A stretch of DNA of 64,000 bases from Robertmurraya andreesenii (GTDB lineage Bacteria; Bacillota; Bacilli; Bacillales; Cytobacillaceae), in the NCBI RefSeq assembly GCF_030813005.1, contig NZ_JAUSTU010000013.1, forward strand, positions 77,829 to 141,828, given 5' to 3'. Below, piece by piece: positions 18,236-27,083 of the stretch. The first letter of the stretch is position 1, and the number at the start of each line of letters is the position of its first letter. The notes below the pieces were generated by a model. That model was not told the origin of the DNA. It searched no databases and worked only from the letters and a program-made list of their open reading frames with translations. Position numbers and translations under genes: made by a program.

Positions 18236-19351
18236 TTGAGAGATCCACGTATTGAAACGTTAGCAAAGAACTTAATTAACTACTCTGTCAAGCTTCAAAA
18301 GGGGGAAAAGGTCTTAATTGAAAACTTTGGCCTCCAGCGTGAGCTTGTCACAGCCCTAGTTGAAGAGGCTTATAATGCTGGTGGCTTCCCCTTTGTACTA
18401 CTCAAGGATCATATTGTTGATCGGGAGCTTTTGCTTGGTGCCAAGGAAGAACAATTCAGCTTGATGGCCGATTTTGAAGCAAATGTCATGAGCAAGATGG
18501 ATGCGTACATCGGATTGCGCTCAGGAGATAATATCAATGAGCACGCCGATGTACCAGATGAAAAAATGAAGATTCACGGCACTACCATTGGCAAAAAGGT
18601 ACATAGGGAAATCCGTGTTCCTAAAACAAGATGGGTCGTTCTTCGCTACCCAACCTCCTCTATGGCCCAGCTTGCCAAAATGAGCACGGAAGGATTTGAG
18701 GATTTTTATTTTGATGTTTGCAATCTAGATTATGGAAAAATGGATAAAGCTATGGATGCGCTTGTCGACCTAATGAATAAAACAGATAAAGTCCGCTTGA
18801 CAGGACCTGGTACAGACCTATCCTTCTCCATCAAGGACATCCCAGCAATTAAATGCTCGGGTCAGATGAATATTCCAGACGGAGAGGTATACACAGCGCC
18901 TGTGAGGGATTCAGTGAATGGGGTCATCACCTATAATACTCCATCTCCGTACCAAGGCTTTACCTTTGAACATGTCAAGCTCACCTTTAAGGATGGGAAA
19001 ATTGTCGAGGCAGAATCAAATGATACAGAAAGAATCAATAAAATATTCGATACGGATGAAGGGGCACGATATGTAGGAGAGTTTGCGATCGGAGTCAATC
19101 CTTATATTTTACATCCGATGCAGGATATTCTCTTTGATGAAAAAATCGATGGTAGCTTCCACTTTACTCCTGGACAATGCTATGATGACGCCTATAACGG
19201 CAATCATTCTAACATCCACTGGGATATGGTCAACATCCAAAGACCAGAATATGGCGGGGGAGAAATGTACTTTGACGACGTCTTGGTTCGAAAGGATGGC
19301 CGCTTCGTGATCCCTGAGCTCGAAGCACTGAATCCAGAGAATCTAAAGTAA
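18236..19351 (+). CDS. M29 family metallo-aminopeptidase (AmpS/PepS type)
   Basis: A 371-residue protein. I place the start at TTG 18236 because GGAGGG at 18223-18228 has ideal spacing to it; an in-frame TTG at 18221 overlaps this site. Motifs of the M29 family are visible: EEAYNAGG near the N-terminus, a central LTGPGTDLSF, IPDGEVYTAP, and a metal-site region near the C-terminus (NHSNIHWDMV, GGGEMYFDD). These enzymes are metal-dependent aminopeptidases in the cytoplasm. The gene is monocistronic and convergent with murC. A common symbol is ampS, but I leave it open because Bacillus carries paralogues. Confidence 0.9.
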   Translation: MRDPRIETLAKNLINYSVKLQKGEKVLIENFGLQRELVTALVEEAYNAGGFPFVLLKDHIVDRELLLGAKEEQFSLMADFEANVMSKMDAYIGLRSGDNINEHADVPDEKMKIHGTTIGKKVHREIRVPKTRWVVLRYPTSSMAQLAKMSTEGFEDFYFDVCNLDYGKMDKAMDALVDLMNKTDKVRLTGPGTDLSFSIKDIPAIKCSGQMNIPDGEVYTAPVRDSVNGVITYNTPSPYQGFTFEHVKLTFKDGKIVEAESNDTERINKIFDTDEGARYVGEFAIGVNPYILHPMQDILFDEKIDGSFHFTPGQCYDDAYNGNHSNIHWDMVNIQRPEYGGGEMYFDDVLVRKDGRFVIPELEALNPENLK

Positions 19352-19357
19352 GAGACA

Positions 19358-19398
19358 GAAAGGATGCCTAGCTTTCAATAGCGGCATCCTTTCTTTGT
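19358..19398 (+). terminator. Terminator between the M29 peptidase gene and murC
   Basis: An 11-bp stem (GAAAGGATGCC with GGCATCCTTTC) and a short T-rich tail; it serves the plus-strand gene and may also serve the convergent murC (stop at 19399). Confidence 0.8.
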
Positions 19399-20697
19399 TC
19401 ATTTTAAAATCTCTTCATAGGCATTTTGAAACTTCTGAATGTCCCCAGCCCCCATAAAGAGAATGACACTATTTTCATGCTCCTGCAAAATAGCAGTTTC
19501 ATCCTCATTTATTATCTTCGAGTTTGGAATAATTTTCTTTAGATCATCGATTGAAAGCTGACCATGCTTTTCCCTTGCCGAACCAAAAATTTCGCATAAA
19601 TAGGTTTGATCTGCCATGTTCAGACTTTCTGCAAATTCCTCTAAGAAGGTTTGTGTTCTCGTAAAAGTATGAGGCTGAAACACGGCAATAATATTCCTAT
19701 CCGGATATTTTTGTCTTGCTGCATTAATGGTCGCTCTAATTTCTGTTGGGTGATGGGCATAATCATCGATTAAGATTTGTGAGCCAATCTTCTTCTCTGT
19801 AAAACGTCTTTTGACCCCTTGGAAGCTCAACAGCTGCTCCTTCACAATATCAGGATCAAGCTCCTCATAATGACATATCGCTATGACTGACAAAGCATTT
19901 AAGACATTATGATCGCCATAGGTCGGGATCGAAAATGTATCGTAAAATGTGTTGCGTACAAACACATCAAAGGTCGTTCCTTCAGTAGTCTTTTCAATAT
20001 TTCTTGCTTGGAAATCATTTTCTTCACCAAATCCATAGAAAACCACGGGAACCTTCGCTTGTATTTTTTGAAGATATTCATCATCTCCGCAAGCAAAAAT
20101 TCCTTTTTTAACCTGTAGCGCCATCTCCTGAAAAGCGGAAAAAACATCCTCGATATTAGCAAAATAATCAGGATGGTCAAAATCAATATTGGTCATTATA
20201 CAGTAATCTGGTGAATAAGAAAGGAAATGCCTTCTGTATTCACAAGCTTCAAACACAAAGAACTCAGCCTCTTTGTCCCCTTTTCCTGTTCCATCACCAA
20301 TTAAGTATGAAGTGGGCTTAGCTCCTTTCATAACATGTGCTAAAAGCCCTGTTGTAGACGTTTTTCCGTGTGCCCCAGTAATTCCTACGCTTGTAAATTG
20401 CTGCATAAATTGCCCTAGGAAACGGTGATATCGCACAATCGGTAATCCTAACTCCATTGCCCTGACAATTTCCTCGTGAGTATCTGGATAGGCATTTCCC
20501 GCAATAATCGTCATACCTGGTTTAATATTTTCTTTTTGAAACGGAAGGATCTTGATTCCTGCTTCTTCTAGTGCTCTCTGTGTAAAAAATTGTTTTTCAT
20601 AATCTGAGCCCTGAACTTCATAATTCATATCATGAAGGATTTGTGCTAATGCACTCATTCCTGATCCTTTTATACCCACAAAATGGTAAATCGTCAT
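19399..20697 (-). CDS. murC: UDP-N-acetylmuramate-L-alanine ligase
   Basis: MurC adds L-alanine to UDP-MurNAc with ATP, the first amino-acid step of peptidoglycan precursor synthesis in the cytoplasm. The 432-residue product has the N-terminal UDP-binding Rossmann motif HFVGIKGSGMSALA, the Mur-ligase ATP loop GAHGKTSTTGLL near residue 110 and DDYAHHPTEI in the C-terminal domain. The start is ATG 20697 with TGGAGG upstream; the more upstream in-frame start lacks a site. As in B. subtilis it lies apart from the main mur clusters, next to sftA. Confidence 0.96.
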   Translation of the reverse strand: MTIYHFVGIKGSGMSALAQILHDMNYEVQGSDYEKQFFTQRALEEAGIKILPFQKENIKPGMTIIAGNAYPDTHEEIVRAMELGLPIVRYHRFLGQFMQQFTSVGITGAHGKTSTTGLLAHVMKGAKPTSYLIGDGTGKGDKEAEFFVFEACEYRRHFLSYSPDYCIMTNIDFDHPDYFANIEDVFSAFQEMALQVKKGIFACGDDEYLQKIQAKVPVVFYGFGEENDFQARNIEKTTEGTTFDVFVRNTFYDTFSIPTYGDHNVLNALSVIAICHYEELDPDIVKEQLLSFQGVKRRFTEKKIGSQILIDDYAHHPTEIRATINAARQKYPDRNIIAVFQPHTFTRTQTFLEEFAESLNMADQTYLCEIFGSAREKHGQLSIDDLKKIIPNSKIINEDETAILQEHENSVILFMGAGDIQKFQNAYEEILK

Positions 20698-21142
20698 ATA
20701 AGAACCTCCAACCATCTTCTATCTGTAAGGCTACTTTCATTCACACTGTTGTTATCTCCATGTTGGCATAAGGAAAAAGGATCTCGGAAAAACCCAAAAA
20801 GGAGTCTGATTAATGAGATCCCTCTCCCTATAAAAAGAGCCATCTGTAAAACAGTATATGACTTTTATGCTTTTTTGTTATTTACGTGGAAACGGTTATA
20901 AGCCTTATAAAAAAAGATGAAGTATGTATGCATGTTAAAATATTATAGCACCATTTATCAATAAAAACTACGGCGCTAAATCGAAACCAACGAGATTGTA
21001 AACAACAAGTCATTTTCACAAACCAATTGTATCATACGATTTATTTATATATTCTAGAACTAATTAGGAAAATAGTTGCTATTCCTATTATAAAACAAAT
21101 ATTTAATACCATGTGCCAAATCTGCATGAAATGGAATGATCC
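20698..21142. other. Gene-free region between murC and sftA
   Basis: About 445 bp, AT-rich, with no coding frame I can support. On the minus strand a GCTATAAT box lies near 20945 with no good -35 partner, so a murC promoter is possible but unproven. A near-cre sequence at 20887-20900 departs from the consensus at one of the last conserved positions. No RNA structure was recognised. Confidence 0.5.
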
Positions 21143-23626
21143 TCATTCTTGCATCGCTTCAAGCTCCGATTCAGTAATCAGAACATCCCTTGGTTTACTG
21201 CCCTTCGCTTCAGAAATAAACCCCTGTTCCTCCATCATATCAATCAGTCTTGCTGCCCGATTATAGCCAATCTTAAATTTCCGCTGAAGACTTGAAGTCG
21301 AAGCTCCGCCTTGCTCTATGACGAATTCACAAGCCTCATAAAAAAGTTCATCCTCTTCTTCCGTGACAGTGGTTCTTTTTAGTAATTCTTCCTGCTCAAA
21401 CAAGTATTGCGGACTTTGTTCCCTGCGAACATGATGAACGATACTCTCGATTTCCTCATCTGAAACAAATGTTCCTTGGAGCCTAACAGGCTTAGAGGAG
21501 CCATTTTCTAAGAATAACATATCCCCGCGCCCAAGCAATCTTTCCGCTCCACTAATATCAATAATTGTGCGGGAGTCTATTTGACTAGAGACAGAGAAAG
21601 CAATTCTTGTTGGGACATTTGCCTTAATTAATCCGGTAATTACATCGACTGAGGGACGCTGGGTAGCAATGATGAGATGAATACCACAGGCACGTGCCTT
21701 TTGGGCAATTCGGCAAATGGCCTCTTCCACATCTGCCGGAGACATCATCATCAAATCGGCGAGCTCATCGATCACAATCACAATGTATGGAAGCTTGACT
21801 GAGTAATTTCCCTCTTGATCAGCGATTTCATTAAAACGTTTAATGTCTCTGACACCGGCATGGGCAAACAACTCATAGCGCCGCTCCATTTCCTCAACCG
21901 CCCATTTTAAAGCAGCTGTGGCTGCCTTCACATCCGTAATGACCGGACTTACAAGATGAGGAATTTGATTATAAGGAGCAAGCTCGACCATTTTCGGATC
22001 AATCAATAAGAGCTTTACTTCATTAGGGTTAGCCTTATATAGCAGGCTGATCAAGATTGAATTAATACAAACACTTTTACCAGAACCTGTAGCCCCCGCA
22101 ATCAAGCCATGGGGCATTTTTCGCAAATCTGTAACAATCGGCTTCCCTGATATATCAAGACCAAGGACAGCTGTTAACGGAGAGGTCGAGGTTGAAAATT
22201 CCTCACTTGTCAAAATCTCGCTAATAAAAACGGGGCGGCTCGTTTCATTTGGTACCTCAATTCCGATCATATGGGTACCAGGAATCGGCGCCTCCATCCG
22301 AATGTCCTTAGCGGCTAAGCTTAGCTTAATATCATCGGCAAGATTGGTAATTTTATTCACCTTGACTCCAGGCTCAGGACGCACCTCAAACCTAGTCACT
22401 GATGGTCCCTGTGTGACATTCACAACACTTGCACGTACATTGAAATTAAATAGCGTGTCGTTCAGCTGCTCCTCTTGCAGTTGAAGCCACTCTGTATCAA
22501 CGGTTTGATGGACAGGCGGCTTTAAGAGATCCAAAGATGGGAAGATGTAATAAGGGTCTTCCTCCACGATTTCCTCATTTATCTCTTCAACAGCTGGGCT
22601 TACCTCCAAGATGGGGCTTTTAAGCTCCTCGATGGCTTGGGCCTTTTCAAGGTTAGGATTTGTGAGCTTCTGTTCGGCCTGAATTTTTTCATATAGTTTC
22701 CGCTTATCCTCTTTGAGCATAATGACATTAAAGGGAATATGCGACCTTCTCCTTGGCTCTGCACTTAGAGGAGGATCAATTAACGCAGGACTATTTTCTT
22801 CCTTGCTATTTTCTTCTTTGATACCTTCTTCTTTGATATTATCTTCTATGATAACTTCTTCAGTTGGGGCCACGTCATACTCTTCTTCTTGCACGGCGAC
22901 AGGTGGTTCATATTCCGGTTGGACAAGTTCGTTTTCGAGCAGCTTTGTCTCTGTGTCTTCCGTTACAGTTTCTTCCATTTTCCCAAGTTGAACTGTTATT
23001 GAATCTTGCTCTTCAGTTTCTTCTATACTCTCCAGCTGCTCTGCTATTGGATCTTGTACTTCTGTTTCTTCTAGAGTCTCAAACTGTTCTGCTATTGGCT
23101 CCTGTACTTCTGTTTTTTCCAAAGCAGCAGATGACCATTCCTCAGGGGCAGGTTGCTGATACACAACTGCTTCCACGCTTTCCTGGTCATCTATGGATTC
23201 ATTAGAGAAATGATCTAATTCAAATTCAATAGGTTCCGATTTAGGCGGATGACGATCATATCCATAAATCGGCGAAGGGATTTGGGTAGGCCGGAAAGGT
23301 TTCTTGGAGATCTGCTTTTTTCTCTCCGCTTGATTGGTTCTTGTATCTGTTGTCGTCTCATGTCTAACCCTTTTTTCTGTTCTCCTACTTGAAGTCATTC
23401 TTTGCGCACTGACATTCTCTCTACTATTTTTCTCCAACCTTTTAGATCTCTGTTCAGCTTTTTCTTCATCAGGAATAACAGGAAATCTAAATTGGCCCTT
23501 CGGGTATTGATAATAAATTCGCGCGTCTATATCACGGGCCCCCTCCTTTTTTTGAGGGGTGCTTTCCTCTATGTATTCTTCTTCCTCATTGTTAAACATT
23601 TGGAATAGTTTCTTGAACCAACTCAA
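21143..23626 (-). CDS. sftA: SftA, soluble FtsK/SpoIIIE-type DNA translocase
   Basis: An 827-residue septum-associated translocase that helps clear DNA from the closing septum. There is no N-terminal membrane segment, which distinguishes it from SpoIIIE. The N-terminal 340 residues are a charged, low-complexity linker containing three 16-residue repeats of the type TEVQDPIAEQLESIEE (about residues 170-220). The FtsK core has Walker A GATGSGKS, a DEx Walker B (VIDELADL) and ATQRPSVDV. A winged-helix gamma domain closes the protein (about 755-825, GASTSSLQRKFKIGYNRA). The start appears to be TTG 23626 with a weak GAGTGA site. Confidence 0.93.
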   Translation of the reverse strand: MSWFKKLFQMFNNEEEEYIEESTPQKKEGARDIDARIYYQYPKGQFRFPVIPDEEKAEQRSKRLEKNSRENVSAQRMTSSRRTEKRVRHETTTDTRTNQAERKKQISKKPFRPTQIPSPIYGYDRHPPKSEPIEFELDHFSNESIDDQESVEAVVYQQPAPEEWSSAALEKTEVQEPIAEQFETLEETEVQDPIAEQLESIEETEEQDSITVQLGKMEETVTEDTETKLLENELVQPEYEPPVAVQEEEYDVAPTEEVIIEDNIKEEGIKEENSKEENSPALIDPPLSAEPRRRSHIPFNVIMLKEDKRKLYEKIQAEQKLTNPNLEKAQAIEELKSPILEVSPAVEEINEEIVEEDPYYIFPSLDLLKPPVHQTVDTEWLQLQEEQLNDTLFNFNVRASVVNVTQGPSVTRFEVRPEPGVKVNKITNLADDIKLSLAAKDIRMEAPIPGTHMIGIEVPNETSRPVFISEILTSEEFSTSTSPLTAVLGLDISGKPIVTDLRKMPHGLIAGATGSGKSVCINSILISLLYKANPNEVKLLLIDPKMVELAPYNQIPHLVSPVITDVKAATAALKWAVEEMERRYELFAHAGVRDIKRFNEIADQEGNYSVKLPYIVIVIDELADLMMMSPADVEEAICRIAQKARACGIHLIIATQRPSVDVITGLIKANVPTRIAFSVSSQIDSRTIIDISGAERLLGRGDMLFLENGSSKPVRLQGTFVSDEEIESIVHHVRREQSPQYLFEQEELLKRTTVTEEEDELFYEACEFVIEQGGASTSSLQRKFKIGYNRAARLIDMMEEQGFISEAKGSKPRDVLITESELEAMQE

Positions 23627-23803
23627 AAGGAATCACTCTTTCTAAAATGCTGTTTTCATATTCTAAGATGCTAAGGACAGTTTGTTTAGGAAACTTCTTA
23701 TCTTATTTTATCAATAATCACAGAAATTTCGAGTCAAATCTTACCTATTTTAAAATCTATAACTTATTTAACATTCATGAGCGTTTGTACTGGTATAAGA
23801 ATA

Positions 23804-23876
23804 GTCGGTGGCATACCTTCTCTTCGCTGTTGCTCCAAAGACCAGGAGCAAAGGCTCGTTCAGGTATACCACCGAC
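23804..23876. repeat. Diverged nested-hairpin repeat, copy F
   Basis: A 14-bp outer stem (23804-23817 with 23863-23876, one mismatch) and an inner 7-bp stem (TTGCTCC 23830-23836 with GGAGCAA 23845-23851). The right internal arm, CTCGTTCAGG, resembles the CCCGTTCACG of copies A-D, and the inner stem resembles that of copy B. It lies in the 299-bp gap between ytpQ and sftA, where B. subtilis carries ytpR as I recall. Nothing else was seen in that gap except a weak terminator-like hairpin near 23892-23922. Confidence 0.6.
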
Positions 23877-23925
23877 AATTAGGTATCTAACAAAAAAAGG
23901 CCACCTTAACAGGTGAAACCTTATG

Positions 23926-24723
23926 CTACTTCTTTTTATTTTTTCCGAGAATAAAGATTGGTTCTAATTCCCCATTTTCATAGAGGAAAGAGAGGGCTGT
24001 GATCGGTACTCTTCCCTCAGTAAAAAAGCTCATCGTCATTTGCGCAAGAATATCATAGCCCGTATCATTTTGAATATCTGCGATAATGAGGACATCCTGG
24101 TGTGGAACAGCCACGGCCATCTTGCCAGTGATGTTTTGTTCCATCTCCCTTAAAAATGCGTCATTTAAGAGCCGACTGGCATCATATCCATCATTTTTGT
24201 TCAAAAAGTAAAAGAAATTCCCGGCGACTTCATCCCGTTTTGTTTCTGTTGAAAGGGAGCGAACATTAAAAAGAGCAATTTCCTTAATCCGATTTCTATC
24301 CCAGCCCTCTTTCGCAAGCAGGTTCTCATCAATAAGACGATATGTTTTATCCATATCAAGTGCGTAATAGATTCTTGTTTCAGCTGTATGGGGGTCATGT
24401 AAGAGTTGGACCTCGTCTTGAGAGGTTGGAAAGGAGGTGGAACGAATGACTGGGAAAATCCTTTTTTCATGTCCCTCCAGCTGCAGCTGCTCCACCATGG
24501 CCTGAAGACCCTTCTCAACATAATAAACAACCGCATCAATGGCCTTTTCCTTTTGAAGCTCCCATTTTGCGATAACTCCAGGCAGTGAGATCGTAATTCC
24601 TTTGCCCGTTTCCTTATTTTCAATCCGTAGCTGATCATTTTTTTTATTATAAATAAAAGTCCTGTTCGGGCTTTGTAGTCTATTTTCTAATTCTTTCTTC
24701 ATTTTGATGCTATCCATCTTCAT
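23926..24723 (-). CDS. ytpQ: YtpQ, DUF1444 family protein
   Basis: A 265-residue soluble protein of the DUF1444/UPF0354 family found across Bacillus. The ATG at 24723 is chosen because AAGGAGG lies 8 nt upstream; earlier in-frame starts lie between it and ytpP without a site. No catalytic motif is visible to me. It follows ytpP by 66 bp in the same direction, so the PTS-like gene, ytpP and ytpQ form one operon. Function unknown. Confidence 0.87.
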   Translation of the reverse strand: MKMDSIKMKKELENRLQSPNRTFIYNKKNDQLRIENKETGKGITISLPGVIAKWELQKEKAIDAVVYYVEKGLQAMVEQLQLEGHEKRIFPVIRSTSFPTSQDEVQLLHDPHTAETRIYYALDMDKTYRLIDENLLAKEGWDRNRIKEIALFNVRSLSTETKRDEVAGNFFYFLNKNDGYDASRLLNDAFLREMEQNITGKMAVAVPHQDVLIIADIQNDTGYDILAQMTMSFFTEGRVPITALSFLYENGELEPIFILGKNKKK

Positions 24724-24789
24724 CTCTTCATCCTCCTTGCAGATAAGGGTAAATGAAAATCCCCCATCCAAAGATGGAGGAATTCAGAC

Positions 24790-25104
24790 TTATTTCAAGC
24801 CTTCAATAAACTTCTCAATTTCTTCCTTTGTTTTCCGGTCCTTACTAACAAACCGGCCCAACTCTTTCCCATTTTCATAAGCGATAAAGCTTGGAATTCC
24901 GAAGACATCCACTTGACCACATAGGTCGATGAACTCATCACGGTCTACATAAATAAAAGTATATTCCTGATACTTCTCTTGGATTTCTGGCAAAAAAGGA
25001 TCAATAAATCGACAATCTGGACACCAATCCGCAGAAAACATAAAGATATATTTTCCTTCATTCTTAAACTGTTCAAATTGCTCCATACTCTCTAGCTTCT
25101 TCAT
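24790..25104 (-). CDS. ytpP: YtpP, thioredoxin-like protein
   Basis: A 104-residue single-domain thioredoxin-fold protein with active site WCPDC (C-P-D-C in place of the usual C-G-P-C) near residue 27 and a cis-Pro segment GIPSF near 71. It is a cytoplasmic disulfide or bacillithiol-related oxidoreductase; partners are not known from sequence. Its ATG overlaps the stop of the upstream PTS-like gene as ATGA, implying translational coupling. Confidence 0.9.
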   Translation of the reverse strand: MKKLESMEQFEQFKNEGKYIFMFSADWCPDCRFIDPFLPEIQEKYQEYTFIYVDRDEFIDLCGQVDVFGIPSFIAYENGKELGRFVSKDRKTKEEIEKFIEGLK

Positions 25105-26123
25105 TTTCTAGTCCCTTCTGTCTGGATAAGCATATCCCCATGTCTTATCCAGCCTTTTTTTCTCATATATTCTGATAATATCAAGCTGATCACCGCTGGT
25201 CCAATAATATGCAACAAAATCACCTTGAAAAGTACATCAGCTCCAAAACCCATTGTTGTAAAGGTCATAATTGGACCGACAAAGCCGCTCGTCCCCATGC
25301 CCGCTCCTGCCGCATTATTATGCAGAATTAAAAGGGTTGTCCCGATAGGAGCTAGAATCGCTCCTGCAAGTGTCGGAGGGATGAGAATTCTTGGGTTTCG
25401 AATGATGTTAGGCACTAAAAGCATAGATGTTCCAATCCCGATGGCAAAGAGTCCCCCTATCTTATTCTCACGGTAGCTACTAACGGCAAAACCAACCATT
25501 TGGGCAGCACAGCCAATGGTCGCTGCTCCAGCTGCTAGCCCATTTAAATCAAGCATCATCGCGATGGCTGCGCTCGAAATGGGTGCTGTTAAAGCGAGCC
25601 CCATCAGAACGGCGACAACGATCCCCATGATGATCGGCCTTTGCTCTGTTCCCCACATAATTAGACTTCCCAGCCCTCTCATCAAATAGTCAAGCCCAGG
25701 ACCTATTAACGCAGCAACCGAATATCCTGTTAGGATTGTGGCAAGTGGCGTGACGATGATATCAACCTTTGTTTCCTTACTTACGATCTTTCCAATCTCG
25801 GTTGAAATAACTGCCGCTACATAGCTCCCAGCTGGACCACCGAGAGTGGCACCTGCTGCCCCACTGGCTAGTGCCGCAAAGATGACTAGTGGTGGTGCAT
25901 TTAACCCGTATGCGATCGCCACGCCTATAGCGGCACCATGCAGCTTCATAGCCGAGTCTCCGACCTCAACTAGATAGGAAAGATCAAATTGATTTCCGAC
26001 CGTTTTAATGATTAAGCCAATGATCAGGGATGAAAAAAGCCCTAATGCCATATAGCTTAATGCATCAATGAAATAAACCTTCGGAGAAAGACTTACTCCT
26101 TTTCTTTGTAAAAATGCCTTCAT
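25101..26123 (-). CDS. PTS EIIC-type membrane protein without EIIA/EIIB domains
   Basis: A 340-residue polytopic membrane protein with about ten hydrophobic segments, rich in Gly/Ala, of the PTS_EIIC_2 type. I chose ATG 26123 because GGGGGTAGGAG lies just upstream; an in-frame start 150 bp earlier has no site. The family is annotated as a PTS sugar subunit IIC, but there are no EIIA or EIIB domains or genes nearby, so a phosphotransferase role is doubtful; substrate unknown. It leads an apparent operon with ytpP and ytpQ, an unexpected pairing of a transporter-like protein with a thioredoxin. Confidence 0.82.
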   Translation of the reverse strand: MKAFLQRKGVSLSPKVYFIDALSYMALGLFSSLIIGLIIKTVGNQFDLSYLVEVGDSAMKLHGAAIGVAIAYGLNAPPLVIFAALASGAAGATLGGPAGSYVAAVISTEIGKIVSKETKVDIIVTPLATILTGYSVAALIGPGLDYLMRGLGSLIMWGTEQRPIIMGIVVAVLMGLALTAPISSAAIAMMLDLNGLAAGAATIGCAAQMVGFAVSSYRENKIGGLFAIGIGTSMLLVPNIIRNPRILIPPTLAGAILAPIGTTLLILHNNAAGAGMGTSGFVGPIMTFTTMGFGADVLFKVILLHIIGPAVISLILSEYMRKKGWIRHGDMLIQTEGTRK

Positions 26124-26218
26124 TCTCCTACCCCCTTCTTTATATACAAGTGTCTTTACACATGTGATAAAATTAATTTTATATGCTTTCATATAAAAAA
26201 GGAACACTTTTTGTCTAT

Positions 26219-26347
26219 AGGCGCTGTTAAATTTGGTGTTGATCTTGATACCGCCATATGTGCATGGGTTCACTACGTTGCTCCTGTCCTGAGCAAAACC
26301 CGTTCACGCCATGCACATATGGCTAATATCAACACTGAACATTAACA
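26219..26347. repeat. Nested-hairpin intergenic repeat, copy B
   Basis: The outer stem is 15 bp (GCCATATGTGCATGG with its exact complement), different in sequence from copy A yet fully paired, and the inner stem TTGCTC/GAGCAA also differs from copy A but pairs. The internal-loop sequences GTTCACTACG and AACCCGTTCACG are the same as in copies A, C and D. Flanks GTGTTGAT and ATCAACAC pair, and TGTTAA/TTAACA at the ends give terminal inverted repeats of about 20 bp. It lies between the PTS-like gene and the lipoprotein gene. Confidence 0.85.
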
Positions 26348-26395
26348 AAAAAAGGAGAAAGATCTGTGTGGAGCATCCACATAGTTCTTTCCCCT
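26344..26395 (-). terminator. Terminator of the lipoprotein gene
   Basis: On the minus strand a long imperfect stem with central TGTGGA/TCCACA pairs is followed by seven T at 26345-26351, just downstream of the stop at 26402. It abuts repeat B. Confidence 0.75.
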
Positions 26396-26401
26396 GAATG
26401 A

Positions 26402-26908
26402 TTATTTAAATTGGACGGAATTTACAATTTGCATCATTATTTCCGCTTCAGATTTTAAGTTATTCGTTTTTACTTCGCTCGTGAGCTTCACACCGCCAAT
26501 TCCTGTGATTACTTCATTTAATTGATTACTATTCTTTTTGACAAGCAAGTACCCAAGCTTATCCCCGTGCTTGAACTGTTCCTTTACATCAAATTCCTTC
26601 TGCTGCAAAGTCGCATCTAAAACAACTTTACTTTTTGCGTCTTCTTGAAGATTATAAAATAGTATGTAAGTCTTAGTGCCATTCTTAAAAATGATATTAT
26701 TCGGTGTTTCTTTTTCGATTTCATAACCAAATGGCAGGTAATAGCGGATATCTTCATTCTCTTTATTTGCTTCTTTTGGAGCTTCTTGAAAAACTTTTTC
26801 TACCTCAACCCGTGCCGCATCTTTTTCCTCCTCAAAGGAACTTGAACACCCACCCATGAGGAAAAGAGCCAGTACCAAAAGCATAGCTATTCTATGGAAA
26901 CGTCTCAT
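26402..26908 (-). CDS. Small secreted lipoprotein of unknown function
   Basis: A 168-residue protein. The start is ATG 26908 with GGAGGAGG upstream. A type II signal peptide (residues 1-20) ends in the lipobox LMGGC, so the mature N-terminus is Cys21, lipid-anchored to the outer face of the membrane. The mature part is hydrophilic and mixed alpha/beta, with no motif I recognise (YYLPFGYEIEKETPNNIIF is a distinctive stretch). It is monocistronic. Confidence 0.85.
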   Translation of the reverse strand: MRRFHRIAMLLVLALFLMGGCSSSFEEEKDAARVEVEKVFQEAPKEANKENEDIRYYLPFGYEIEKETPNNIIFKNGTKTYILFYNLQEDAKSKVVLDATLQQKEFDVKEQFKHGDKLGYLLVKKNSNQLNEVITGIGGVKLTSEVKTNNLKSEAEIMMQIVNSVQFK

Positions 26909-27083
26909 ACTTTCTTCCTCCTCCTTTTTTATCATACCTTTTACTCTATCTCGATGGCAACATTGTCCAAATAAAAAATGCCCTTATCGCTCTTTGATTG
27001 ACACAACATATTGAAAAATCATGTACAATAAAAACTGAGCTTTTCTTCAACTTAAAATTTGAAAATTTAAAGAGGACCTGAAC

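Noticed and set aside
20887..20900. cre site near murC
   Set aside because: Deviates at a conserved end position, lies far from a convincing promoter, and murC is not expected to be catabolite controlled.
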